Below, piece after piece: positions 25,201 through 34,285 of a stretch of 64,000 nt of DNA. A program made the translations under genes and the position numbers. Every line of letters begins with the position of its first letter. The first letter of the stretch is position 1. Below the pieces are notes generated by a model. The model ran no database searches and had not been told where the DNA came from. It saw only the letters and a list, made by a program, of their open reading frames with translations. The stretch is from Terrimonas ferruginea DSM 30193 (lineage in GTDB: Bacteria > Bacteroidota > Bacteroidia > Chitinophagales > Chitinophagaceae), in contig NZ_AUDS01000009.1 of the NCBI RefSeq assembly GCF_000425585.1, positions 213,708-277,707 on the forward strand. The letters are read 5' to 3'.

Positions 25201-28023
25201 ATTGACAATAAGATTTAAAGTAGTGGTACTGTCGCAACCGGTGACCAGTGACGGAGTGGTAAATGTTGCTACAGCGTTACCGCCGGCCGTGATCGGTTGT
25301 GCGTTCCAGGTATAGGGCAATTGGTTTGCGCAGATCGAAATGGTTTGCGTGGTGTTGATGAGCGGATTAACAACAAGATTTAAGCTGGTGGTACTATCAC
25401 AACCATTGACCAGCGACGGAGTAGTATAGGTGGCTACGCCATTTCCTCCTGCCGTTATCGTTTGTCCGTTCCAGGTATAGGGCAATGCATTTGCACAAAT
25501 GGTAATGGTTTGTGTAACGGGCGGTAAATTGTTTACGACCAGGTTAAGCGTGGTGGTACTATCACAACCGTTGATCAACGACGGAGTTGTATAGGTGGCT
25601 ATGCCATTGCCTCCTGCGGTTATGGTTTGCCCGTTCCAGGTATAGGGCAATGCGTTCGAACAGATGGTAATGGTTTGTGTAACCGGCGTTACCGTGTTTA
25701 CGATCAGGTTAAGCGTGGTGGTACTATCACAACCGCTGGTCAACGACGGAGTTGTATAGGTGGCTACACCATTGCCTCCTGCCGTTATCGTTTGTCCGTT
25801 CCAGGTATAGGGCAATGCATTCGAACAAATGGTAACGGTTTGTGTAGCGGAGGTTACACTGTTTACGACCAGGTTAAGTGTAGTGGTACTATCGCAACCT
25901 GTCATCAATGACGGGGTCGTGAATGTCGCTACACTATTGCCTCCTGCAGTTATCGTTTGCCCGTTCCATGTATAGGGCAATTGATTGGTGCAGATCGTGA
26001 TATTTTGAGTAGCTGTTTTAAGCGGATTGACGGTGATGACGCTGTTGACCGGCGTGCTGGTACAGCCATTTGCGGTGCTGGTTATGTTATAGCTGACGGT
26101 TCCGGGCAGCGTGGCGCTATTGGTCAGTGTTTGCGAAATAGGGCCTGTACCACTGCCGGCTGATACACCTGTGATACTTGGGACGGTTGAAGCTGTCCAG
26201 GTATAAGTGGTTCCTGTTACAGAGGAGTTTAACGCAATATTCGGATTCTGCCCGCTGCAAAGCGGATTGATGGCGGGAATGGCGGTAACCACCGGTCTTG
26301 GATTCACGGTTACGTTTACCGTATTGGCATTCGTATTACCGCAGGCGTCGGTAAGCGTAAGATATACAGGAATAGTTCCGTTAGCAGGAAAGGTGAGATT
26401 GGCGGAAGCGCCTGTGGCGGCAACAGGCGTACCTGTGGGGTTAAAGCTCCAGGAATAGCCATAAGGACTAACACCACCACGGCCCGTTGCTGTGAGCATA
26501 GCACTGGTACCCTGGCATACCGCTGCACCTGTTGAGGGCGTTATGGTCACGGGGGAGGCCAGTTCAACGGTACGTCCTGTAATCGTCATCGTCCAGGGAC
26601 TGGCAGCGCCAATACAGCTTCCGCTACAGCCGGCAGACGAAGTATAACAACGATAAAAGCGCATTTCGAATGGGATGTTGGCAGAGGCGCAGGAAGCAGC
26701 CGGTAAGCAGGAGGCCAGATCGTTCATGATCGAGATGTTGTTTCCGCTGCAGGTACCGGTACCGATGCCGTTGCAAAACCAGTAATTTCCTGCGGCGCCC
26801 GGGCTATTACAGGTGCCGGAGCGAAAGGTCACAGCGCCATCATACATCCAGCAGGAGCCTGTTGCAATATAGCTGAATGTCCAGCGGATGTCCTCTATGT
26901 CGAAACTGGCCGGTCTCGTCACGTTCAGGTTGTAGGAACAGTAGGCTGTGAAGCAGGCAGCACCATAGGCTGAACCGGTAATCGCTGCCTGTGCAAGCGT
27001 GTTGCTGGCCGTTACCAGCGGATCAATCACCAATTCATGTTGCCCGATATATTTGTTGATCCAGTAAGCCGGTACGATCATGTCCATAGCGCCATCACTG
27101 ATATCATAAGCAACCGCCATCATGCTTTCCTTACCGCCATTTTTTGCATAAGCATAACCGGCATTTACTTTCAAGGCATCGGCGCCGTTCAGCAACACGG
27201 TTAACTGGCCAACACCCTTTTGTTCGTTGCCTTCAGTGAATTGCAGTCGTGTATTTTGTCCACTATTGAATGCATCCCGGAAGATCAATTCATCGAAAGA
27301 ACCGAATGCATTTCTTTTGATAATAAAATTTGTCTTAATGGCGCCGCGGAAGACTTTCAGTTCAGCATCGATGCCTTCGAATACATTGGTGATGTACATG
27401 CCGTCTTCACCAATTGTATACCGCGACCAGTTAGCCTTTCCAATTGTTTCCACCGTGCCGTTGCGGCGTATCAGTAAAGTCCAGTCGTTGAATTTTACAT
27501 TACCCACCACGGTCTGTAAACTTATTTGTTGGCGGGAGAGATCGAAGATGGCGGGCTCCGGGGCATATCCTGAACGGTACACGCCATTGGCACCTGGTTT
27601 CAATTTATGCTGGATGGTGATCCATCGGCCGTCCACCAGCGTGTTCAGCGAGCCAAGCGATTGCTGGATATATTGCAATGTGGAATCTTTCAGGCTGCGG
27701 AACAATCGTTTATCCGCTTTGCGTTCGGCATATACTTCCACGCAGGTGTCGCAGGGCGCACCATCGGGCAGTATACCATATTCGGGGTGCGTAAGGTCTT
27801 TTTTGCTATTGTATTTTCCCCACGCTTCAAGATCCGGTGATTTTTTTCTTTCGGGAAAAGTGTAATAGTTGTCTTCCGACGCTTTCATCTGCCCATCCGT
27901 ATTTTTTCCCGGATGAACAGGTTGCAACGACTGCACATAATGATCCGCAGGATTTTGCGCGTAGTTGTTCAGGGTCAGGCATACGAATACGCTGAACAGA
28001 AAGACTCTCATGTAGTGGTTCAT
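22297..28023 (-). CDS. Giant T9SS-secreted adhesin with thirteen 55-residue repeats and CHU_C C-terminus
   Basis: A 1908-residue surface protein: signal peptide (1-22, ending NYAQ); an N-terminal region of about 330 residues (WITIQHKLKPG..., DPLV) as in other Bacteroidota multidomain adhesins; a cysteine-rich module around 350-480; PKD/Ig-like modules to about 660; thirteen tandem repeats at about 663-1381, each holding ICADALPYTWNGQ, AGGN and GCDSTT; an Ig-like stretch with an MBG-type domain (ITADDKTRPYGENNPPLTF); a last Ig-like unit; and the gliding-motility CHU_C domain from about 1815 (NAFTPNGDGRNDCYGI... NRGGQRIF... GKFQGVDQPAGVYVYFI). The CTD means T9SS export and surface attachment. 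MRVF four codons in is an alternative start. Confidence 0.93.
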   Translation of the reverse strand: MNHYMRVFLFSVFVCLTLNNYAQNPADHYVQSLQPVHPGKNTDGQMKASEDNYYTFPERKKSPDLEAWGKYNSKKDLTHPEYGILPDGAPCDTCVEVYAERKADKRLFRSLKDSTLQYIQQSLGSLNTLVDGRWITIQHKLKPGANGVYRSGYAPEPAIFDLSRQQISLQTVVGNVKFNDWTLLIRRNGTVETIGKANWSRYTIGEDGMYITNVFEGIDAELKVFRGAIKTNFIIKRNAFGSFDELIFRDAFNSGQNTRLQFTEGNEQKGVGQLTVLLNGADALKVNAGYAYAKNGGKESMMAVAYDISDGAMDMIVPAYWINKYIGQHELVIDPLVTASNTLAQAAITGSAYGAACFTAYCSYNLNVTRPASFDIEDIRWTFSYIATGSCWMYDGAVTFRSGTCNSPGAAGNYWFCNGIGTGTCSGNNISIMNDLASCLPAASCASANIPFEMRFYRCYTSSAGCSGSCIGAASPWTMTITGRTVELASPVTITPSTGAAVCQGTSAMLTATGRGGVSPYGYSWSFNPTGTPVAATGASANLTFPANGTIPVYLTLTDACGNTNANTVNVTVNPRPVVTAIPAINPLCSGQNPNIALNSSVTGTTYTWTASTVPSITGVSAGSGTGPISQTLTNSATLPGTVSYNITSTANGCTSTPVNSVITVNPLKTATQNITICTNQLPYTWNGQTITAGGNSVATFTTPSLMTGCDSTTTLNLVVNSVTSATQTVTICSNALPYTWNGQTITAGGNGVATYTTPSLTSGCDSTTTLNLIVNTVTPVTQTITICSNALPYTWNGQTITAGGNGIATYTTPSLINGCDSTTTLNLVVNNLPPVTQTITICANALPYTWNGQTITAGGNGVATYTTPSLVNGCDSTTSLNLVVNPLINTTQTISICANQLPYTWNAQPITAGGNAVATFTTPSLVTGCDSTTTLNLIVNPLINQTVNLTICASSMPYTWNGQTINAGGNGVATFTTPSLVTGCDSTTTLNLIVNALISATENITICSNQLPYSWNGQSITAGGTAVATFTTPSAGTGCDSTTTLNLTVNLVKNAAENIVICADALPYNWNGQSITAGGNNVATFTMPSTENGCDSTTTLNLTVNPAPAVTQTITICADALPYTWNGQTMTAGGNNVATFVTPSIVTGCDSTTTLNLIVNPLINQTETITICADALPFTWNGQSITAGGNNVATFITPSLITGCDSTTVLNLIVNPLINQTEAITICADALPFTWNGQSITAGGNNVATFITPSLITGCDSTTVLNLIVNPLINQTETITICADALPYTWNGQSIAAGGNAVASFVTPSLITGCDSTTVLNLIVNPLINETETITICADALPYTWNGQSITAGGNNVATFTMPSQITGCDSTTVLNLIVNTAPAITLQPQPSVIFIQDNTSFSVTASGTGPLTYQWEVNDGAGFAPVTDGMLYSGSQSPTLTLTNVPHISGYLYRCIVTGICLPNATGNAALLTVNKRPQTISFNTQTSNSTVTVTYGDPVQDGSATASSGLPVTYSSSNNGVASIDATGQITIHSVGTTLIAADQAGDNIYLGASPVIFTLVVTPKNLLITADDKTRPYGENNPPLTFSYSGFVYGENQSVITPPVIGTTATLTSMPGQYPITFSGGTAANYNFVFVNGTFTITGAVVNIRQQPAPLALCTNEQARFTIIAEAQSPLVTLQYQWQQSGNNSTWTDIPGATTSQLTMTALTSAYIRCVITAPGTVLPSQSVTFVVHPLPTLQVTKSNDLDCNFGSTQLTVSGAIRYNWTPPAGLSSTTIYNPLARPTTETKYYVTGTDANGCVNRDSITVEITDTRHGDNLMANAFTPNGDGRNDCYGISYWGVIEKIDFSIYNRGGQRIFYSRDPYACWNGKFQGVDQPAGVYVYFIKAVTNCGVIERKGTVTLIR
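23885..26030 (-). repeat. Thirteen tandem 165-bp coding repeats in the adhesin gene
   Basis: Unit of about 165 bases (55 codons). Copies starting at 24241 and 24406 are identical over roughly the first 100 bases, while copies near 25 kb differ more, so the array has grown recently at its C-terminal-coding end. Confidence 0.93.
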
Positions 28024-28154
28024 GGGCTCAGAGGAAGTATTGGGCGGGCGGACGGGAGCCGGCAGTTAATTTTCGGTTTAGTTTCTAGTCAACGAAAATA
28101 CAAGATATTCCCGCAAAACCTAGTGTTTACCCATAGTAATATCACCCCGTGATA

Positions 28155-28184
28155 AAAAAGAAAGGACGCCGAAGCGCCCTTTCT
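28155..28184 (-). terminator. Probable terminator of the RND efflux operon
   Basis: AGAAAGG-A-CGC, CGAA loop, GCG-C-CCTTTCT with one internal mismatch, followed on the minus strand by TTTTTTATC; 17 bases past the efflux pump stop. Confidence 0.6.
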
Positions 28185-28201
28185 AATCCTACTCTAATCT
28201 A

Positions 28202-31200
28202 TCAACCTGCTGCAGCAGCAGCTTTTTTCGCTGATCGTCGGTAGAACAACCAGAATAATATGGGGAATACTAATAATGTAAGAACCGTTGCCGTCACCAG
28301 TCCGCCAATGATGGCCACCGCCAGCGGCTTTTGGCTTTCCGACCCGATACCTGATGATAATGCAGCAGGCAATAAGCCCAGCATCGCCATCAGTGCCGTC
28401 ATCACTACCGGACGTATCCGCGATATTACCCCTTCACGTATCGCCATGGCCAGATCCATACGTTGCCTTAGATTCTGATGGAACACGGTAATCAGGATCA
28501 CACCATTCTGCACACAAATACCAAACAAGGCAATGAAGCCGACACCGGCCGATATACCGAAGTTGATACCGGATATGTGCAGGGCCAGAATGCCTCCGAT
28601 GAGGGCAAAGGGCACGTTCATCAGCACAAGACCGGCGTCTTTCACATTGCCAAATGTGATGAAGAGCAAGACAAAAATGGCCAGCAGGCTGATCGGCACT
28701 ACAGTAGCCAATTGCCTGCTCGCCCGCACCTGGTTTTCAAATTCACCGGCCCACTGAATAGAATATCCTTTGGGAAGTTTGACCAGCTTGTCTACGGCTG
28801 CCTGCGCTTCGCTGATCGTGCTGCCAAGGTCGCGGCCGCGCACGGTGAATTTTACACCGATGAAGCGTTTGTTGTCATCGCGGTAGATGAAAGCCGGACC
28901 CGTTACTTTACGCAGATCGGCGATACTGCTCAGCGGAATCTTTCCTCCTTTGATCGTTGGCACCATCAGCGACATGATATCCGCTTCGTCTTTCCGGTAT
29001 TCAGGTTGATAACGGATGCGTACATCGAAGCGTTTTTCCTCTTCGTATTTGGCAGTGGCCGTTTTACCACCGATCGCCATTTCAATAACAGCCTGCGCAT
29101 CCGCAGTAGCCACACCGTATAAGGCCATTTTTTCTTCGTCCAATATCACGCTGATCTCGGGTTGCCCTACGTTGCGCAGTATACCCGCATCTTTAATACC
29201 ATCGATGTCTCTGATAGAAGCATATACCACATCGGCCAGGCTATCCAGTTTTTCCAGGTCGTCGCCAAAGATCTTCACCGCATTGGATGCCTTGAAACCT
29301 GCGACGGCTTCGGCTACGTTGTCTACTACGGGCTGGGAATAGTTGTAGGTAATGCCCTGGATTTGTCGCAGCCGCTCATCCATTTCCTCGATCAATGCTT
29401 CCTGCGACAAACTGCGTTTCCATTCTTTCTTTGCTTTCAGGTTTACCTGGAATTGTATAAAACCAAATCCGTTCGGATCGGTACCATCGTTGCTGCGGCC
29501 GGTTTGCGAGAGCACACCATTTACTTCTTCGAAGTCCATCAGCTTTTCCCTGATCGTGCGCGTGATCTTCATTGATTCGGTAAGCGAGGTGCTCATGGGT
29601 AGTTCAGCCGTCACCCACAAAGCGCCTTCATTCAACTCGGGAAGGAACTCTGATCCCAAAAATTTTGCGGAACCAAATGTCAGTCCCATGAATACAAATG
29701 CGCCCAGCAGACTTTTGCGTTTGTTGCGGAAACACCAGGTAAATGCGGAGGTGATCGAACGATTGAAGAAACGTACGATGAAGTTTTCTTTTTCACGCAC
29801 ATTTTTATTCAGCAACATCGAGCACAATACAGGCACCAGCGTAAGCGTAAAGATCAAGGCGCCCAGTAGGGCAAACCCTAATGTCCAGGCGAGCGGCGAG
29901 AACATTTTGCCTTCCACTTTCTGAAAAGTAAAAATCGGAATGAGGGCCGTGATGATGATCACTTTCGAGAAGAATACTGCTTTACCCAGATCGCCACCGG
30001 TTCGTTTTAATAATCCCAGTTTGGATAGCTTGTTGAACCTGGGCATGCCGACTTTGTGTGAAAGATGGGCGAGTGCCACAAACATACCTTCTACCATTAC
30101 CACGGCGCCGTCGATGATGATCCCGAAGTCGATCGCCCCCAACGAGATCAGGTTGGCACTCATGCCTTTCATCCGCAAACAGAAAAATGCGAAGAGTAAT
30201 GATAACGGAATGATCAGCGATACGATCAGCGTGGTGCGCCAATCAGCCATGAAGATGAGTACGATCACCGTTACGAGTATGATACCTTCCACCACGTTGT
30301 GCGAAATGGTATCAGTACAATAACTCATGAGCACATCACGGTCATAAAATGTTTCCATCTTCACATCGGCGGGCAATACTTTTTCATTCAGTTCTTTTAT
30401 TTTTTCTTTTACGGATGCGAGTACAGCCGACGGATTTTCATCTTTCCGCATCACCACAATCCCTTCCACCACATCGTCGTCCTTGTCAAGGCCTACCTGG
30501 CCTACACGAGGCAAGCCGCTTTCCTGCACGGTAGCTACATGTTTGATCAGTACGGGTGCATCGCCGTTTTGCTCTACGATGATGTTTTCGATATCCGTGC
30601 TGCTGTTGAGCAAACCGATTCCTCTGACCACATAAGCCTGGTTGTTTTTTTCAATCACATCCCCACCCACGTTCAGGTTGCTGCGTGATACGGCCGTGAA
30701 TACTTCGAGCGGCGTAATGTCATATTTAACCAGCAGGGTAGGGTTGACACGTATCTCGTATATTTTTTCTTCACCACCAAACGCCACCACGTCGGCCACA
30801 CCGGGCACGGCTCTTAGTTGCCGGTCGATCGTCCAGTTCTGGATGGTCAGGAGTTCGCGGCTGTTGCGCGATTTGCTGCGCAATACATAACGGAATATTT
30901 CACCGGTAGGACCGTAAGGCGGTTGCACTTCCGGATCCACGTCGTCGGGAAGACTGACGGTTCTCAACTGATTATTGACCTGTTGCCGCGCGAAGAAATC
31001 GTCGACGCCGTCTTCAAAAATTATTTTCATCACACTCAGACCAAACATGGTAATGCTGCGCACATTTGTTTTGCGCTGCACACTGTTCATGGCCACTTCG
31101 GTGGGGCGTGTTACAAAACGTTCCACTTCTTCGGCGCTTCGGCCGGGCCATTGTGTAACGATGATGATCTGTGTATTGGTTACGTCCGGGAAAGCCTCGA

Positions 31201-31315
31201 TGGGCGTCCGGACAAAGCTTACAATTCCCGCAATGATCAGTACTCCGGTGAGGAAGAAAACGAAGAACTTGTTCTTGAGGGAAAAAGCTACAATATTTCG
31301 GATAAACTTGTTCAT
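28202..31315 (-). CDS. CusA/CzcA family heavy-metal efflux RND transporter
   Basis: Inner-membrane proton-driven pump of about 1037 residues with the usual twelve membrane segments and two large periplasmic loops. Recognisable marks: TM1 followed by FVRTPIEAFPDVTNTQI, the HME-RND TM4 relay IDFGIIIDGAVVMVEG, and FGICVQNGVILI in TM10/11. I chose the ATG at 31315 (MNKFIRNIV) because the nine residues before it in the longer frame have no family match. Works with the adaptor and outer-membrane channel encoded just upstream to export metal ions out of the cell; which metal cannot be read. Confidence 0.95.
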   Translation of the reverse strand: MNKFIRNIVAFSLKNKFFVFFLTGVLIIAGIVSFVRTPIEAFPDVTNTQIIIVTQWPGRSAEEVERFVTRPTEVAMNSVQRKTNVRSITMFGLSVMKIIFEDGVDDFFARQQVNNQLRTVSLPDDVDPEVQPPYGPTGEIFRYVLRSKSRNSRELLTIQNWTIDRQLRAVPGVADVVAFGGEEKIYEIRVNPTLLVKYDITPLEVFTAVSRSNLNVGGDVIEKNNQAYVVRGIGLLNSSTDIENIIVEQNGDAPVLIKHVATVQESGLPRVGQVGLDKDDDVVEGIVVMRKDENPSAVLASVKEKIKELNEKVLPADVKMETFYDRDVLMSYCTDTISHNVVEGIILVTVIVLIFMADWRTTLIVSLIIPLSLLFAFFCLRMKGMSANLISLGAIDFGIIIDGAVVMVEGMFVALAHLSHKVGMPRFNKLSKLGLLKRTGGDLGKAVFFSKVIIITALIPIFTFQKVEGKMFSPLAWTLGFALLGALIFTLTLVPVLCSMLLNKNVREKENFIVRFFNRSITSAFTWCFRNKRKSLLGAFVFMGLTFGSAKFLGSEFLPELNEGALWVTAELPMSTSLTESMKITRTIREKLMDFEEVNGVLSQTGRSNDGTDPNGFGFIQFQVNLKAKKEWKRSLSQEALIEEMDERLRQIQGITYNYSQPVVDNVAEAVAGFKASNAVKIFGDDLEKLDSLADVVYASIRDIDGIKDAGILRNVGQPEISVILDEEKMALYGVATADAQAVIEMAIGGKTATAKYEEEKRFDVRIRYQPEYRKDEADIMSLMVPTIKGGKIPLSSIADLRKVTGPAFIYRDDNKRFIGVKFTVRGRDLGSTISEAQAAVDKLVKLPKGYSIQWAGEFENQVRASRQLATVVPISLLAIFVLLFITFGNVKDAGLVLMNVPFALIGGILALHISGINFGISAGVGFIALFGICVQNGVILITVFHQNLRQRMDLAMAIREGVISRIRPVVMTALMAMLGLLPAALSSGIGSESQKPLAVAIIGGLVTATVLTLLVFPILFWLFYRRSAKKAAAAAG

Positions 31316-31380
31316 GCAAAAAGATTGGGCAGGCAGTGTCACACGGCAATAGCCGGCAGTGGTGCTACCTGCGGTTTAGC

Positions 31381-32460
31381 TTAATCATTTAAAGCATCAT
31401 AGACCAGCAAGGCGTTGCGGCTGATGACGCGCTCGCCTTCCTGCAGTCCGGCCCTGATCCAGGTGATGTTGCCGGTAGTGCGCAAAGGCTCTACCACACG
31501 CGTTTCAATGCTGTCGCGGCTGTGAAACACCATCACGTAGTTGCGGCTTTTGTCAAACACCACGGCTTCGGCGGGAATGGCTGGTTTTTTATCCGGTTCA
31601 TTGCGGCTGATATAAACAGTGGCTGCCATCTCCGGTTTGAGTTCATAACCGGAATTCGGCAAACGGATACGGATCTTGAGTGTTTTAGTTTCCGGATCCA
31701 GCACGTTCAGCATCTTGTCAATTTTGCCGTAAAAACGTTTGCCCGGATAGCTGAGCAGTTCAATTTCTGCGGGCATACCTACCGACAAACGTGCTATATC
31801 CGTTTCATAAACATTGGCTGTTACAAAAACCTCGTCGATCTGCGCGATGGTGAAGATGCTCTCACTGAAACCTGCAGGCAACTGCATGTCGGCGTTGATC
31901 TTTTTATCCGTAATAAAACCGCTGATGGGTGCAACGATGTTGTAGTTGGCACCATCGCGGATATGATAAATTGAAAACACTTCATTGATCCTGTTGAGTT
32001 CGGCCTGTGCATTTTCCACTTCGCGTTGCGCGGCGGTCAGATCCCGTTCGGTGTTGAGCCTGGAATCGGCTAGTTCCTGTTCGGCTTTAAGGTTTTTACG
32101 GGCCGTCATTAATGCATTCTCCGCATCGCGGCGTTGCTTTTCAAAATCGGCGATGTCGGTGCTCCGGATTGTAGCCAATACCTGCCCCTTGTGTACAAAA
32201 TCACCCAGCGATACATTGAGACGGGTTACATAACCTGCCACCACGGGAAAAATGGAAGCGAGTTTGTTGTCTTCGGGAGTGATCTTACCGGAGAAGCGCA
32301 ATTCGCTTTTTACATTTTCCAGCCGGGTGGTATCTATCCGGATCCTGCTCATCATGGTATCGGTGAGGGAGAAACGGTTGTCGCTTTCCTGCGGTTTTGA
32401 ATGGCTGCAGGACAAGAGAATACCTGCCAGTGCAGCGGTTATAAGAATTTTATAAAGCAT
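31381..32460 (-). CDS. RND efflux periplasmic adaptor (CusB/CzcB-like) lipoprotein
   Basis: A 359-residue membrane-fusion protein with lipobox LLSC near residue 18. Order of domains: barrel-sandwich half (VVAGYVTRLNVSLGDFVHKGQVLATI), a helical hairpin about 108-155 (EKQRRDAENALMTARKN...), second half (ITDKKINADMQLPAGF), beta-barrel (VFVTANVYETDIARLSVGM) and membrane-proximal domain. It links the inner-membrane pump to the TolC-like channel. Lies 65 bases upstream of the pump gene and 30 bases behind the channel gene, one operon. Confidence 0.93.
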   Translation of the reverse strand: MLYKILITAALAGILLSCSHSKPQESDNRFSLTDTMMSRIRIDTTRLENVKSELRFSGKITPEDNKLASIFPVVAGYVTRLNVSLGDFVHKGQVLATIRSTDIADFEKQRRDAENALMTARKNLKAEQELADSRLNTERDLTAAQREVENAQAELNRINEVFSIYHIRDGANYNIVAPISGFITDKKINADMQLPAGFSESIFTIAQIDEVFVTANVYETDIARLSVGMPAEIELLSYPGKRFYGKIDKMLNVLDPETKTLKIRIRLPNSGYELKPEMAATVYISRNEPDKKPAIPAEAVVFDKSRNYVMVFHSRDSIETRVVEPLRTTGNITWIRAGLQEGERVISRNALLVYDALND

Positions 32461-32490
32461 AAACTTTTTTTATCAGACTGATTAATTCGG

Positions 32491-33729
32491 TTAGTCGAAA
32501 GAAGCACCTGTCACGTATTCCAATTCTTCCCAGGCGAGCCGGCGTTGCTTGCGTAATTCATTTACCTGTCGCATGGCGGTATTGTAGTTCTGGAAAAAAT
32601 CCATGAACTCCAGCATGCTCATATTGCCTTTGTTGAAATTTTCAATAACAGAACGGTTGACGGCAGGGAAATCTTTGTTGAAGCCTGTTTGCGAGAACTG
32701 GTATTCTTTTTCGGCTTCCAGCAGGCGCGCGTAACTTCCGGCGATCTCTTTTTCAATGGTTAATTCCTTGTAGTCTTTTTCCAGCTCGGCCACGCGTATC
32801 TGCGCTTTGGCCTGTTTGATCTGTCCCTGGTTCCTGTTGAAGAAAGGGAGATCGATCGATGCGCGGAGCGAGTAAAAATTGGATACATAATTACCATCCT
32901 GGTCGTATCCGGCACCAACGGTAACATCGGGAACGGCCATCGCTTTTTGCAGGCGGTAGTTCAGTTCTTCCTGTTTCACCTGGCTGTATTTCATGCGCAG
33001 ATCGGCGCGTTCTTTCTTTGCCATCTCCAATAAGGTTTCGCGTGAAGGCAAGGGACGGCCTGCCCATTCTTCTTTTGACGGCATTACATTGACGCTGGTA
33101 TCGAGCAGCAACTGCAAGGTCTGTTGTGCATTGAGCGCGTCCATGATCACGGCATTGCGGTCGGCGCTGAGCTGGATGTATTCCGATTTCAGGCGCACGG
33201 CATCTTTCAGGGAAACGTTGCGGCGGTTGGCCTCCTGTTCATACGAATTGATGAGTTGCTGCAGCCATTGCAATTGCTCGGTGTACTGTGTTGCCAGTTC
33301 GGTCGCGTATACTTGTGTATAAAAACTGGCGCGCAGTTCATACTTGAGTGTGCGCAGCAGATCATAAAAGGCCAGGTCTGTTTCGCGGGTTTGCTCGCGG
33401 GCCAATTGTACACGTTTGTTGCGTTTGCCGGCCAGGATGATCAGTTGGTCGAGTCCGAACTGTTTCTGCCCGCGGCGGCCGATGTCGAACCATTTGCGGT
33501 TATCGCCGTAAGTGGCGAGATCGGTGCTGAAGGTCGGGTTAGGATACAATTTTTCCTGTATTTCATTGGCTTTGGCCGCATCCACCTGGTAGCGGCTGGC
33601 CAGTAAAAGCAGGTTTTTCTTGAGAAATATTTCCTCTGCCTGTTGTATGGTTACAACGATGCTGTCTGCCTGTTGCGCGTAGGCACAGGTAACAGTGACG
33701 CAAAGGAATAATGAAGCAAAAAATTTCAT
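32491..33729 (-). CDS. TolC-family outer-membrane efflux protein (CzcC/CusC-like)
   Basis: A 412-residue exported protein (signal peptide 1-19, ending CAYAQ). The sequence has the long heptad-patterned helices of the TolC trimer barrel and the two half-repeats (ASRYQVDAAKANEIQEKLYPNPTFSTDL and LRMKYSQVKQEELNYRLQKAMAVPDVTVGAGYD). It forms the outer-membrane exit of the tripartite metal-efflux pump with the two downstream genes. Gene order channel-adaptor-pump is the standard CzcCBA arrangement. Confidence 0.92.
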   Translation of the reverse strand: MKFFASLFLCVTVTCAYAQQADSIVVTIQQAEEIFLKKNLLLLASRYQVDAAKANEIQEKLYPNPTFSTDLATYGDNRKWFDIGRRGQKQFGLDQLIILAGKRNKRVQLAREQTRETDLAFYDLLRTLKYELRASFYTQVYATELATQYTEQLQWLQQLINSYEQEANRRNVSLKDAVRLKSEYIQLSADRNAVIMDALNAQQTLQLLLDTSVNVMPSKEEWAGRPLPSRETLLEMAKKERADLRMKYSQVKQEELNYRLQKAMAVPDVTVGAGYDQDGNYVSNFYSLRASIDLPFFNRNQGQIKQAKAQIRVAELEKDYKELTIEKEIAGSYARLLEAEKEYQFSQTGFNKDFPAVNRSVIENFNKGNMSMLEFMDFFQNYNTAMRQVNELRKQRRLAWEELEYVTGASFD

Positions 33730-33816
33730 TATTGCCTGTTTTGATTCAGAAAAGGGAATAGCGCTACGTGCGCGTCAGTTGGCACATAGGGAAAACAAAT
33801 GATCGGGGATGATCAA

Positions 33817-34212
33817 TCAGGCTGTTCGGTCAGGAGGTTGCAGGAGGCGGTTGATATAACCGGCGGGAAGCAGGAATGCCGCTTCGCGGGCGGAAGGTAT
33901 TGAATTGGCTCGTGTGAAAACGGGCGAGAGAAGTCGTTGTTTTTTTTCCGGCAGGGAAAAATCGAAACCTGCTGCTTTTTTGAGGATGCTTTGCTGGTCG
34001 TTGCCGGTGCTGTCGGGGAATTGTTCTTCGTGATCAGTTGTTTCATTCACCAGATATTCCAAGATGCTTTCGATTTCTGTGTAAGAAACACCGTCATCTG
34101 CCTGGTCGGTCAGTGATTGAAACACGGCACCGTCGTCCACGATATCGATACTGGTATTGAGTATGGACAGCGCTACGATCCAAAGAATGATATGTTTGCC
34201 AATTTTCAGCAC
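33817..34212 (-). CDS. Small hypothetical protein leading the metal-efflux operon
   Basis: About 131 residues with one N-terminal hydrophobic segment (HIILWIVALSILNTSIDIVDDG) acting as a signal or anchor, a low-complexity acidic middle (ADDGVSYTEIES...), and no recognised domain. Small genes of this type often precede CzcCBA loci in this phylum, so involvement in metal response is possible. The start is uncertain: there is no ATG; TTG at 34221 overlaps the -7 box TATCTTTG (34219-34226), so a GTG at 34212 is more likely the start, with a leaderless mRNA. Confidence 0.65.
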   Translation of the reverse strand: MLKIGKHIILWIVALSILNTSIDIVDDGAVFQSLTDQADDGVSYTEIESILEYLVNETTDHEEQFPDSTGNDQQSILKKAAGFDFSLPEKKQRLLSPVFTRANSIPSAREAAFLLPAGYINRLLQPPDRTA

Positions 34213-34218
34213 AGGCGG

Positions 34219-34226
34219 CAAAGATA
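34219..34226 (-). promoter_or_regulatory. -7 box (TATCTTTG) of the metal-efflux operon
   Basis: Perfect TAnnTTTG on the minus strand, 6 bases before the GTG at 34212. The transcription start would lie inside the longest reading frame, arguing against the TTG at 34221. Confidence 0.5.
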
Positions 34227-34285
34227 GGGCAGAACGGTAAAACCCTGTATGCTAGTAGACTGATAATAAAATGTTAATACGAAGG

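Noticed and set aside
23885-26030. Tandem 165-base units as a non-coding repeat or CRISPR
   Set aside because: The minus strand reads through in frame as part of the adhesin with conserved protein motifs.
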